From positions 7,211,501-7,275,500 of the forward strand of contig CM057146.1 in the NCBI GenBank assembly GCA_029964075.1: a stretch of DNA of 64,000 nt, in the 5' to 3' direction. The stretch comes from Patiria pectinifera. Lineage: Eukaryota > Echinodermata > Asteroidea > Valvatida > Asterinidae. The notes below the pieces were generated by a model. That model saw only the letters and a program-made list of their open reading frames with translations. It did no database searches and was not told the DNA's origin. Shown piece by piece: positions 12,367-25,000 of this stretch; position 1 is the stretch's first letter, and every line of letters begins with the position of its first letter. The translations under genes were made by a program, and so were the position numbers.

Positions 12367-14892
12367 TTAAGTTGGAATCCAGTGGAACTACATTTGTACA
12401 TGTAGACAAGGTTTTAAAACATCTATGTTCAGTTGTCAGCATCAGATTTAAAATTCAAATGAAATAGAGATAAATTCATCAAGCAGTATCCAAGGAAAAG
12501 TTGTGGCATGGTAATAACATTTTTTTCATTCCCAGAGTGAGCAATGCAGCAAGACTTTATTTCTTTAGCCCAAAACTGTCGCGTGCTGCATACATGTATG
12601 TAGTAAAAAAAATCTTACAATTGACAACAGAAATAATTGAAGACAGCAAAAACTGTACCAGTGTACGTGTTCTACATAACCCCTGATGACCAACACACAA
12701 ATTAGGGAAAACAACAGATCCTTAGTTTAAGTCATCGGGCGTTGGGTCTGTTGTTCAAAACGGTCCTCTGTAGTAGGTTTGTGTGCTTACATGTATTCTA
12801 TGGGAGAGTGTTATATTGTAGGGTCAAAGGGAAACACAAAGCATTGTCCTCGGGAGTATAGCAAACCAAGAGTGTGTGTATGACACTGTGTTTGAAAACT
12901 GTACACAAATTCCCATTCAGTAAAACCTGATGTGAGGTTGTGTGAAGTCAAGGGGTAATACCAGCACAAGTGTGATGTCCGTGGCGGAACCAATTAACCC
13001 TAATATCTAATTTAACGATTCAGAGAAATGAGCGATAATGTCTGTATTTCACCTTGACTATTAATACTAGATGACGGGGGTAGGCCTAGATTTGAACAAG
13101 CTCGATCGTAGCTGCGGGCCAACGAATGGGTGAACTCCTTTTTTACCTTTGACCCTGTAGCTGTAGGTCAGATGAAGAGGTCAAGATTGTTGGTTTTTTT
13201 TCCCAGCATCTACGAACACAAAACTTCAAACAAGTCAGTGTAACAATACTTGCCATAAAATACTAACCCCCAAATCTATCCATTTCTGAAAATTACAACA
13301 AAAGCAAATGTTGTACATTCCCTTTAAAAGTGACTACTTGTACATTGCAAGTCCTTATCAGTACTTACATGAAAGACATGTGACTAGTATAAATTTGTTT
13401 AATAATTAATGGAGCATTTACGTAGACTGCTCCTTCATATCAAGAAAGCAAAGTATTTCTTATCAATGTTGACGGAACTCTTGGTATCTTGATTATCATT
13501 GTTGGCCTGATGATACTGATACTAGTGATAGTACTCAACTTGTTTGATGTTTTTATACTCTTCAAATGGTGAGCATGGCTACCGGTAGTTGGCATGCAGC
13601 CAGATTCCAACCTGGGAGGTCTGAAAAGTGCTTTAAGAACTTAGAGATTTTTAAGAAAGAAGTTACCATACATGCATGTCTGTATGGCTTTCTGTGGAGG
13701 CTTGTTCGATGAAACTATCTCACTGTTTTTTGTGACGGAATGAGAACGTTGAAACAAAATGTTGTTAATTGCATTACTTCTTAAAGCCAGAGCAGTGATG
13801 TACAATTCTCATTTTAGACTTCAATTGAACAAATTGACAAATCCATGTGACCACCTTGGGTGCATACAAATGTACCTACATGTACACGTACCTGGTAAAT
13901 GTATGTTCCCCAATATAGGCCATCAAATCAGGGCATAAATGATTTATAGTGGGCATGCGCAAGGTATTCCGCCCCTAGAGTGGTAACAAGCATTTTGATG
14001 GACATCTTGAAATAAAAGGTGATAGCACCCAAAAAGCTGCCACCGCTATTTTCCAACTCTGGAGGTGTTAACCTTGCCAAAAATCGCTAGGATGATTATT
14101 CCCCTCATTTGATACCGGTGGCCAAAATTTTGGACCGAGGCTGATGACCTACCGGTATGTACCTACATGTATGTTCCCCAATACCTATGATCCCCAACCC
14201 TAACCCTAATCATGGAGCAAGGAACATGCCCTAAACATCTAATCCTAACCATAACCCTAAATATTTTGGGAACATTGGTTTTGGGGAACATGGGTATTGG
14301 GAAATATCGGGTAGACCCCGACCACCATGTGCTGATTGCAGTTGATTAATTTTGCTTGAGACACTCACACATGAAAACCATTGGTTGGTTGTGTGAATAG
14401 TTGAATACCCAGTGATTATCCCCTAAAGGGTCGTTGTTGGCACGGTGTTACCTTTTCAAGGCTGTCTTTGACTCATGTGACAATTCACCTGGAATGAATA
14501 GGGACCATCAACCCCCCAAATCCCCCTTCCAGGGAATTCCATTGTGTCTAGTCAATGGGGCAACCCCCAAACAACAGCTGGGGACAATAATGACAGGTCC
14601 TGCGTGGTTGGGCTGAATTGTTTGGTGGTCAACCTCATCCTGTCTGAACCACTGTTGAACTAGTGAACTTGCACAGCAATTTGGCAACTAATGGACATTC
14701 ACATGCTGTAATTTTGTAAATGCACTCAGCCCATCCCTAGGGGCTGAGCAATGCCATGGGTTTGTCTAAAAACATGAAACCATGGTACATTTTACTAATA
14801 GCACATGTACAAGAACTGTGATCAATTATGGAGTGGCCTACAGTTAAGATTGACATCAGTGTGTTCAGTTTTTCATAAAACTTTCATCGGCC

Positions 14893-15336
14893 TTTTTTTT
14901 TTATTCCTCTGAGATTTACTGACTTTGCTTCAACATCCTTCCATTTTCTTCTCTACTGCTCTAGATAGTAAAAATGTTGTTTCCAGATAATTTTGTGTTT
15001 TTAAGGAGAAAATAATATGCAAATGGATGCCGGTACAATGCCAAAAATGGTTTTGTAAAATCATACAATTTCTAGGAAGTGACTCACACAACGTTTTTTT
15101 TTATTCCTCCGAGGTTTACTGACTTTGCTTCAACATCCTTCCATTTTCTTCGAAAGCCACGTATGATTTAGAATTTTTTTTCAGTGCAGTACCAGTACAT
15201 CCACTATTAAAAATGTTGTTTCTAGATAATTTTGTGTTTTTAAGGAGAAAATAATATGCAAATGGATGCCGGTTTCATGCCAAAAATGGTTTTGTTAAAT
15301 CATACAATTTCTAGGAAGTGACACACACAACGTTTC
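14893..15336 (+). repeat. Tandem duplication, two copies of 200-240 bp
   Basis: Copy 1 (14893-15096) and copy 2 (15093-15336) share TTATTCCTC, GACTTTGCTTCAACATCC, AGGAGAAAATAATATGCAAA and GGAAGTGAC. Copy 2 carries about 39 extra bases in the middle. Confidence 0.85.
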
Positions 15337-18300
15337 CCTGAAACTGTTATTTTTTTATTTGATCACAATTTTCTGAAATCATTTCGGGCAAAGTACCGGA
15401 AGAACAGATTTTGAATCGCATAGATTTCTATTTTCTACCTATATGTTTCATTGTTTGTCTAACCCTCAATCCTGCAGACAAAGACAACTGAATTTGTTTT
15501 GCACTTTGCAGCCAACTTTACATTTTAGGGTTGTTGGTATGTATATACCTGGTACCTGATTGTGTACTGTACACATTTTCTACTAAAGACCCTTAAACTT
15601 TTCTGTCATAGACCCACTTCAAAATTTTCCGCTAGAAACTAAAGGGTGATTAATTTCCCCTAATAAACCTTTATGAGCTGCCGAGCATTCCTAATTGAAT
15701 TTGACCCATAAAATTAAATAACGAGGCCGTCCTTATCCAGCCAGAGACCCAATTTGGTCCTCTTAATGTTATCCTTGTTTCATTTTTTTGTCCCTGATTT
15801 AATTTGTGCTCTTGTGGGCTGCAGTAAAAAAAAAATTCTGTATAAATTTCTTATAATGCTGTCAATCCACAGTGCAGGCAATGGGGGAAAACACACACGT
15901 GGTGAAAAATATGGCGGGAATAACTTAGCGACGGTTCAAGGTATGCCCTCATGTGGAGCAGGACATATGTGCTGGGGACTATTTGACGTGCAGGTGGATT
16001 CAGGTCTTTGTATACATTTATTTTGTTTCATTCAAGCCAGTGACATCTACGGTACATGTATCGTTTCCGAGTCGTTCCATCTCATCAGTTTTTATTATAG
16101 TCGGTGTTATTTTTTTAGAATGGAGGACACTGTAGGTTTTTCATTACTTGAGACAAAGGACTGAGGCACATTGCATGAACAAAGCAACTAAAGATTAGGA
16201 AATGTAAGTTTTTAAGAACTATTGACTGCAACTGCTCAGTGACTTGAATAATCTGGCTATATACAGTAATACAAATCTTTTGGTTGCTTTGGTCTTGGTA
16301 AAGTCTGTCTGAAAGTCATTCTTACCGGAGCAGAATAAATTAATTTGCAAGGCATTTTAAAGAGGTTGTGGAGTGCTCGAAGACATTTCCGTAATTTTGG
16401 GGGTATATGTAGCCTAAGGTGTGATGAAATAAAAACGACTATTGTTTCTGTCATGAAATGAGTACAAAGGGTACTTTTGAGAGCTATTTTTCAGGTCCTG
16501 TTTTTCGGCTGAACATACGAATTGTGTAAAGTAAATCGTTACAGGCAGCAAACAAAACACAGTGCATAATGATAGTAATAAACCACGGGGCTCATTCCTT
16601 TTCTCTGCATAGAGTCTGTTTTATACAAAACGTTGCTGTTTGTTTGCCTGCCTACAAATTTTTTACTCAAACAGGAAACAGGCATGACAGGTCTTGATAT
16701 AAAGATCCTGATACGGTAGGATATAAATATACCGGTACACTCTAACATTTACATGAACTTCTGTTCATGCATTTTTGTCTTACATACATGTACATGTAAA
16801 CTCAACTTGCATGCTCAAAGACAGTTACAACTTTATTGAGCTGTCTAGAGAGTGATGCATTATTTGTATTCAGTGTTCCATTTTTCCAGACTGGCCCTAC
16901 TATTCATAGGTGCTAGTGGGTAGTGGTTACACTGAATCTCTATTAAAACACGCTGTCTCTGATGTACATGCACCTTGCCATGTCTTGACAAGTTCCGTAC
17001 CCAGAAAATCAACAGCATACACGTTCCATCAATACCCATTACACTCACAGTGTGTACTCAAACATAAAAAAAATGCACTACAAGCAGATGATCATTGATT
17101 ATGGGTCATATGTACAGTAACAAACTTCGACGTTCTGCCAAGCCCATCCAGCCTATCATGCACGAATGCCGAAACAATATATGCATCCAACTGGACAATT
17201 TATTTGGTAAAACCCGCTCGAAAAGTCTGTAGTCTTTGTTTCCAGCGATCCCAATCCAAGGTCACCATGCCAGGCTTTTGTAGCCTCCTACTCCAGTGAC
17301 CTCTAGTCTGAGGTCATTAACAAAAGACTTCAGACTCAAATAATAATACGGGCAAATAATACCTGAACATGCAGGCACTCTTATCCATTTATCTTCTTGT
17401 TAGGTAAATATTTACCAGTGAACTGTCTGTGGATTTACATGTACATGTAGATCCATCATTTTGTATGGTTGAAATACTCGGACCATTTTTTCAGCATTCA
17501 GAGTTATGACTTTGAATAAAGGAGCTTGTTTTATAGGTTTTGCTTGTTTCTTTTTTAATCTTATAAAGGCCTTTTCACACTGTCTTCTCGCCTTCCCATG
17601 TTAAAATCAACAGGGGTCCACTGTAAACGGAACTGTACAATGTATCAAACACTTACACCAGGTTCTTACTCATTTACATGGGTCTGCAGGAGATTTTAGA
17701 TTTGGTCTTTTTTACCCAGGTACCGGTAGTTGGATTCTTGCACGTGTGAAAGGATTTCTTGAAATTTCAATCCTAACCTCCTCGGCCTTTTTGGCTAGGA
17801 ACCATCCTCAATCCTGCAAAATCCTCCAATTGCCACCCTGTAAAAATTGGATTCAGCCTCAATCCTCCAAAATCATCCGTTATTTCTTGAATTTGTTCGG
17901 TGGAGGGGTGCCCGTTGTTTTAATCCTTCAAAATCCTCCAACAATCACTGTTAATGCGTTGCGGCAGGGCTGATGACATTCAGAAGCAGTGCGGATAATA
18001 TCGAGCATAATGCAGGGCTCAACTACATGTATGCATGACTGAGCATAAACAATGCTGGGTACAGCCTACATGTACAAACTCAACACAATTTTGTATGCAT
18101 TCTCGAAACTCAACTGACATTTTTTTGCCATTCAGCCTCAATCCTCCAAAATCCTCCAAAACCACCTGGAGGATTTTGGAGGATTGAGGAGGGTTTTTCA
18201 CAAGGGGTTTCGTTCATATTATGGGCAGAGTCTAGCCATTAGCCAGTATCCCCTTGAAAAAAAACAAACCCACAAACAATGTGACAACTAATTTTTTGGA

Positions 18301-21225
18301 TTTGGGTGGTTAAGGAAATTTTTCAGTTTTTATTTGCACAAATTTGAAGTGAGTGAGGGTTACAAACAGTGATGTTTGGCAAAAGATGCCAATACATGAC
18401 GCCAATTACAGACATGTCTTGTTCTTCAAGTCTACACAGCTGGCTGCAGTATGGTCACAGACAAACAACAAACAGTTAAAACTGTATACACCGTACATGT
18501 ACATGTAGGTTTTATGGACTACAAGATATAACGTTGCAGATCTGTACTTAAGTTACCAAAGGGGAGATACAACTGAACTGCCTGTGAGAAGAAGAATAGA
18601 GCGCCTTTACCAAAAAGGCATGTCAAGTTGGTCTAGCTGAAGAGAAAATACAACCAACACAAGCAAAGCATAAGTACAAAAGAACAAAATCTTGACAATG
18701 GCAGATAACTGAGCTCCAAATATGGCCGGCAAAATTACTCATTTCACCGAGCCCAACAAATTGGCCCCATGCCCGGCCACTCCTGACACACCTCTGAGCT
18801 CCAGTGAATCAAGTGTAAAGACTCTCCCCCTCAGAATATTAAGTTAGCGTGACCCTTCGAGGTGTGGCGGTGATTCCCAGGACAAAATACCAAATCGGAT
18901 TAGCGTAGCGGCAAACACTTTTGAGGTGTGAAAAGAAAGTCTTGAAATTTCTGCGTCAGTTCACACCGTGCTGCGAATTACGATATGCCGCATTACATGG
19001 TGAACTTGAAAAGCCACCGTTGAATTTTACCGTTGAATTTTCTTTTTCTTTCTACAAAGCTCGGTGTTGTGTAACTGAGAGCATTGTGCAGAAACAGATC
19101 GGGTTCTGCCAGTCCTTTGTCATTCATTGCTAGCCTGGTTTAATCCGTCTGCAGTGACCCAGTACACTTTGACTAGTGTTCAAATGATCACAGGGGCATG
19201 TACCCAGGCTATCGGTATTGGGTGTTTTTTTTTAGCTCTATGGTTAAAGGATAAACTTCTCTGTTGGAATGAAACAGAAACTTGACCTTGGGTTCGGAAG
19301 CGATGCCCAGAGTGGATTTTGCTCTCAATCCATTTGCTCCTTTTTTTCTCAGAGTGCTGTTATCGATGTTTAAATCTTGCTGTGACAATACTAGATTTGG
19401 GGTAACATGACGACAATAGCCACGGTACAAGGGCTTTGCATGTCATTTCTGGGTTAAAGAACATGTACACTGCATTATGCACCGTAAACTGCAAGGGAAA
19501 TGTAAAAAATAATAAAATAAATATACACAAAAAATGTTTATAAACAGTATTTCATTAAAATACAATGTATATGTACACGGCAAATATACTGAGTGTGAAG
19601 TTCAAACATTTTCTAAATTCAAGAAAACATTTGAAAATGTCAAAAAGAAGATATGAAATACAGTTCTACATGTACCGGTATATACCGGTATGCTAATGGT
19701 GCATTTATACATCCTAATTTTGACTGAAAGGGCCTGAAATCAGTTTTTCTCTTAAACTTCTATGAATGATTTCCAATTTTCTACCAAAACTGCCACACCC
19801 TGTCCCGTCATTGCTGGTCCGGACCAGTGGCTTTGACTGTTCACTGCTGAACAGCTAGTGGTAAATAATACCAAATGGGTACAAGTGGGAAAGAATTCTG
19901 ATAGGTCTGACCACATGATTTTCGCATCTCTTGAGGTGGATTTGTATTTTGAATTGGATTGTTAATGAGATTTCCCTTGTTGTTTTCAAATACATGTACT
20001 TGACCATATGAAGCATTTTAAAAATTTTCATTGTTAATTCTGTGTCCATTCCGACATGAAGGATTGGAATTACATTTCTGTAAATGTGTGAAGGCTTTTT
20101 TTTTTATTAGGTGAACAAATTAAGCTACGCTACATACATTGGAAATTTATATTAAAAAAAAGTCAAAACGTATGCCTAACTGTAAATCTGAAACATGGCA
20201 AAATTTTATTTAAATCCTGTGAAAGGTGATTCTTCAGAAATGTAACCTAAATTACTTCTTTGGGGAAAAAAGTATGTTTATGAGATGTAATACAAATGAT
20301 TAGGCCCCAAAAAAATAGTTCTGCTTCCGATTACATGGCATTTGAAATTAGGGTAGGTAGGTAGGGAATTTTTTTTTTTTTGCCAATTTTTTTTTGTGTA
20401 CGATCACATGGAGGCGTCCGCGTGTAGTCAAGGGTAAAAAGGTAAAAATTGATGGTTTTGGGTGTTTTCCCCTCATTTTTCCCATAAAATAATAACAAGT
20501 ATTGGTGTGTGTCCTTACAACTTTGGAGAAAAGCGTGAATTTCAGATATGGATGGGCCAGAAAACATTTTTTTGTCTGTCACACACGTGACCAAACCTTG
20601 ATGACCCCTTCTAATATTTTGACACAATTTGTGGAAGTAGAAACTATACTCTGAGGTAGGGAGTAAAAAGTACTAACCTGCTGAATCAGTGAAAGTAATA
20701 TGTCAGATGTAGTTAACAAGGGGTAAAGCTTCAAAAATCAGATAAGCCAATTTTATGTCACACATTGACCAAAGAATGGCCCTGAAAACGTGTGTTTTCT
20801 TAATCATGCATTTTGTATGAATCAGGAAATAATGCCAGTGTTAAAAAAAAACATTAACACACATTCAACAATTCTCCCCACCAAAAAATTAAAACACTTT
20901 CCTAAACATGGCAAAATTTCTATTTAGATCCTGTCAAAAATGTTTTCTACTGGTAAATCATGCATTTTGGGTATAAATATGTCGTTGACATGTGCACACA
21001 GTCAACAATTCCCCCCTCCCTTTTATTTAATTTCAGAGAAAGGTTAAGGATACTTTTGGAAACTATATGTACAGGTATGTCAGTTTTCTATTTTGGAAAA
21101 AACAGTAGCCTGCACACATGTACATGTACATGTATGTAAACTTCTCCTTCTGAAACCTTTTATGAAGTCCCTTTTGGGACTGCATAGTGTGTATTTTACA
21201 GTTGACAAATGATACTCTTTACAAT
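15337..21225. other. Non-coding stretch upstream of the first recognised exon
   Basis: No exon could be supported. The 136-codon frame at 15754-16164 has a hydrophobic start but no recognisable domain or splice context. A perfect hairpin lies at 18136-18189 and related AATCCTCCAAAATCC motifs at 17785-17945. The missing 5' exon of sdk could be here. Confidence 0.45.
18136..18189. repeat. Perfect 23-bp-arm hairpin
   Basis: The left arm 18136-18158 (CCTCAATCCTCCAAAATCC...) is the exact reverse complement of 18167-18189, with an 8-nt loop. Related AATCCTCCAA motifs occur at 17785-17945, 28503-28530 and 29908-29925, suggesting a MITE family. Confidence 0.85.
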
Positions 21226-21693
21226 AAGCACCGTCGATATACAAATATCAAATTTTTGATATTGGGGAATGATATCGAAAATATCAAAAATGTGTCAGAT
21301 TATCGTCAAAATAAATCTCCCGTTTGTGCTTTTACTTTGTGTTAACCGTTTGCAGTATAAATGAAATAAAAGTCAGCGGCAACTTGTGCTTGTGACTCAA
21401 AATAAAAAAATTGCAAAATGCCAAGCGGCGTCGCTTTGTGCTCTGCGTCGGCTGGAATTGGCAGTCTCCCCAAGAAACCGCCCGTTGGACAAACTTTTAG
21501 TGCTGAGATTGGTTTTAAAACATTTGAGCAATATGCTCCAGAGAAAATCTTGGAAAATTGGGATTTCAGATTGTTTTTGTTTTTTTGTGTTATCAAAGTG
21601 ATCTTTTTGGTCTTTAACTTTTACATGGGATAATCGATATATTGAATATTCAGATTTTTGATTATTGAAACTTCCGATATCGACAGCGCTTAC
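21226..21693. mobile_element. Inverted-repeat element just before exon 1
   Basis: Ends AAGCACCGTCGATAT and ATATCGACAGCGCTT are inverted copies with two mismatches. Internal ATCAAA/GATATT motifs are also mirrored. It ends about 65 bp before the exon 1 acceptor. The GC-richer centre has a short open frame (21418-21633) that I cannot assign. Confidence 0.5.
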
Positions 21694-21759
21694 TTAACAA
21701 ATCAAAATTGTATTCCTTTTGTTCATTTTTCTTTCTTATTTCTCTTTATTTTCCCCTAG

Positions 21760-22023
21760 CCGTGCCACCATTTATCACCTTACACCCGACAGGCGACCAA
21801 GAATTTGTGGGCAACAGGGCGGCTCTCGAGTGTGCGGCACTAGGAGACTCCCCACTAGAGTTCCAGTGGCTGAAGGACGATCTGATCCTGGGGCCCTACG
21901 ATACGCAAGGGGCGACGTACTTGCTGATTAACATAGCAAGAACGGATGCTGGGGAGTACAGGTGCCGGGTGCAGAATGCCATCGGGACCGTCATGAGCAA
22001 GAGCGCCCAGGTGCACGTTTCGT
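21760..22023 (+). CDS. sdk: Exon 1 of window: Ig domain 1
   Basis: Residues 1-88. The acceptor AG (21758-21759) follows a long pyrimidine tract and the donor is GTAAGT at 22024. The exon starts and ends in phase 1 (264 nt), so a whole Ig domain sits in one exon. The Ig core is visible: C25 in ALEC, W37 in FQWLKD and C69 in DAGEYRC. The stretch SPLEFQWL matches what I recall of Ig1 in vertebrate SDKs. It enters in mid-codon, so at least one more coding exon lies upstream. Confidence 0.93.
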
Positions 22024-25000
22024 GTAAGTGATCCTCAATTCACAAAACAAAACAAAAAAATTCATGAAAAAACAACAGACAAACTGTAATTTCCATAAAC
22101 TTGATGCGAAAATGTACTTTCTCGTGGGAAGTAAAAATTACTCTCCTTCTCCCACTCTATTATTCCCATTCATAAATACCTTGATGGGCTTTCGACAAAT
22201 AGGCTTAACATGTGACATTAGTATGCAATGTTTTGTTTGTTGCGCGATAAAATCAAATCGCATTAGATTAAAAAAATCGCGCAGTAAGTCGCACGACTTT
22301 GACGCGTAAATGCGCTCATTGATTTGTGAGTATATGTCTAAACACGCGCAACATATATCACGCGACAAAATGGCATATGTATAAATAAAATTCAGGAAAC
22401 ACGAACAAAAAGGGCTTTGTCATGAATAAGGTCTATAGGAATGGTTAAACTGTCTCAGGTACCAGTATACAGGGTGAGTTAAAAAAACCCCGAAACCCAA
22501 ATGTTGGGACCATTGTTTTAGTGAATTTCTGCATGTAGTACATTCAAAATCTAGGATATGAAAGCCCAATTCATAATTTTTCTTTTAGTACAAGATTTAT
22601 TCAAATCACTCATGTACTTTTCAAGTTACAGAATTTTAAACACAACCACCATTTTAAGGTTCTGTCCACGGATCAGAAAAAAAGGTAAGTGTTCTTTCAT
22701 CAAAACGAAAGCAAATCACATGTGAATTGTTTTTGTTTTGTTGAAAGAACGCACACTTTTTTTGTGATCCGTGGACAGAACTTTAAAACGGTGGTTGTTT
22801 TTAGATTCTTGTACTAAGAGAAAGCTTATGAATTGGGCTTTCATGTCCTAGATTTTGAAAGTGCTACATGCAGAACTTCGATAAAACAATAATCAGGACA
22901 TTTGGGTTTCGGTGTTTTTTACTCACCCTGTATGCAGTGCATTTGGTTGCCTCCAATTTGCCCGTGGAAATTTGGCCCTAATGTTCATTTTGACACATCA
23001 AACTCTAATCAAAAGAAAGTTCTGTATTAATTTAGATGTTGTTTGATTTCCCTGGTAGATTTGGACAACTTCATCGGAGGGGATCGGACAGAGACTGTCA
23101 TGGCTGGGCAGGCCGTCATTCTATCTTGTCCTGATATAGGTAAACCATGTTTTTTGCTTTAGGGGCAATGCCAACGAATTATAATACTCAGTGCCAACAT
23201 TTCAGTGTGGTCCAAATGCCACAAATGAAACATGTACGTACGATTTTGAAGCTTATTATCTATATTTCATTGAAATAGTGTTTATTTCTAACAGTTCGGC
23301 TATCACTTGCAACTGAAAAAAATATAATGGGTACACGCAAAAAACAATTTGTCCAAGTACATCCCACGCAGAAGTGTTTTAAGGGTTTCTTTTGAAGCGG
23401 AGAGCTGAGTTGAAATACACATTGATGGAACAGCAACTCAGGGGTTTCTGGTTCAAATCCTGCTTTAGCCACATGTCTTTGCTCAACCAGAAAACCTGCC
23501 TTATTTCTCCCCACACAGATAGCTATCCAGAGCCGACAATCACATGGCGGAAGGACGGTGTAGACGTCAACAGCGACAATAAAATCCTGACATTGGACAA
23601 TCGGCTGGTCATCTTGGATACCTCCAGCGCTGACCAAGGGGCGTATACGTGCCGAGCTTCCATTACATTGCTACCTGAAAGAACTAGCCCAACGATTACA
23701 CTTAATGTCCAGGGTATGTGTCGTTCGGCTGCCATCAAATGAAACTTACTTTTGAAAACTAATTTGGAAAATTGAGATTTCCATGTTGAAGGACATCTGT
23801 TGTTTAACTGAATACCTTCACAACACCATAAACTTCACTGTTCATTTATTTCAAATATAACATACGATATATTCCTTAAAGTCCCAGCAAATATTGAAAT
23901 ACACATTTCTATTTTTTTTGCAATCTTCTTGAATCGATCCCATCAACCACGTCGTCTTAAAAAACTTGTTCAACTTGTTTCCATTGTGGTTTCAACAGGC
24001 TCGAGTCCACCCAGTGTAGTGCCTTCGATAGCCGTTCCGCCACGTGACACGGCTTTCCAACAGGGAGACCCAGTCGCTCACTTGGAGTGCATAGTCAACG
24101 CAAGGTTGGTCGAAGAAGTTGTTGTCAGGTCCCAAAAGCTCCATGGAATTGTTTTTATTTCTAAATGTTGTGAGAAAGGTTTCATGACTTCTAAGAACAG
24201 TTACAATACAGGGTGAGTAAAAAAAAATGAAACCCAAATGTCTGGACCATTATTTTAGTGAAGTTCTTTCATATATTTCTGGTGACACCAGTTTTCAGCA
24301 GATTGTTATTATCTCTTTGTTTGTTATCTTTGCCATCTCCGGAAAAGAAAGAAAGAAATTTAAACGATTACTGTAATAATGAATTCTAATTATTTATTTC
24401 CTTTTTTTTTCCAGACCTCTCACGGACCTTGTGATAACTTGGAAGCACAATGGCATTGTCAAGCAGACCGGGGGGACTGAGTTGTTTCAGTACTCCATCT
24501 TAAAAAATCCTTCGCAGAGTGAGGAAGGCGTGTATGAATGCGAAGCGAAGATGTCTGGGTCCGCCGCTACCGTTAGTGCCACTGCAAACCTGACATTGTA
24601 CAGTAAGTAGACTCTACTGTCACATTCTCTGTCAGCAAACTTTTGTAAATGTTCGCGTCAGTGACTAACAAGGTCATAACTTGGATCTCTTTTTATTTTG
24701 CAAGCACCCTGTATTGCTTTAAGTTATAAAAGTTATCCCGTGAGCGCGAGTGGAACGCGGAATAATGTAATGCGTCTGTGCGGCCTCGTGGTATGTTGGA
24801 CACAGACATATTACATTTTCCGTGTTCCGCGAGTGCGATAAGGAATTTCTCTTCAAGCAAACTTGACGCACAGTAAAGATGGAAAACGCACGCTTTATTC
24901 AAACCATTTAGCGGTTTAGCGTATGCAATTGGAATGTCACTCGCATCTTGGAATAGCGCAGTACGCAGAGTGCGATAAGGACCGTGCGATACAGCCTCAT

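Larger units (their letters stand above)
6914..14892. other. Non-coding stretch with scattered repeats
   Basis: No supported exon. Besides the repeats listed separately, it holds a (GAATT)n tract at 8397-8425 after an AAATAAT stretch, a likely retroposon tail. It also holds an inverted related pair at about 9786-9905 and 13205-13320. The open frames (for example 10352-10741 minus) show no exon-like borders or known domains. Confidence 0.5.

Noticed and set aside
14190..14300. Interstitial telomere-like CCCTAACCCTAA runs
   Set aside because: Only two or three units are present here, and the same motif forms the ends of the MITE family, so telomeric origin is not needed.
15754..16164. 136-codon frame with a hydrophobic start, considered as the missing signal-peptide exon
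   Set aside because: The charged GCSKKK and later sequence show no domain. The hydrophobic part lacks a clear cleavage region followed by a phase-1 GT donor, and nothing links it to Ig1.
21708..21759. ATG with a hydrophobic leader ([16 protein letters not shown]) just before Ig1, looking like a signal peptide
   Set aside because: This is the pyrimidine-rich tract before the exon 1 acceptor. T/C-rich DNA translates as F, L, S and I. The phase-1 acceptor fits the rest of the gene, so it is intron. It could be reconsidered only if cDNA starts there.
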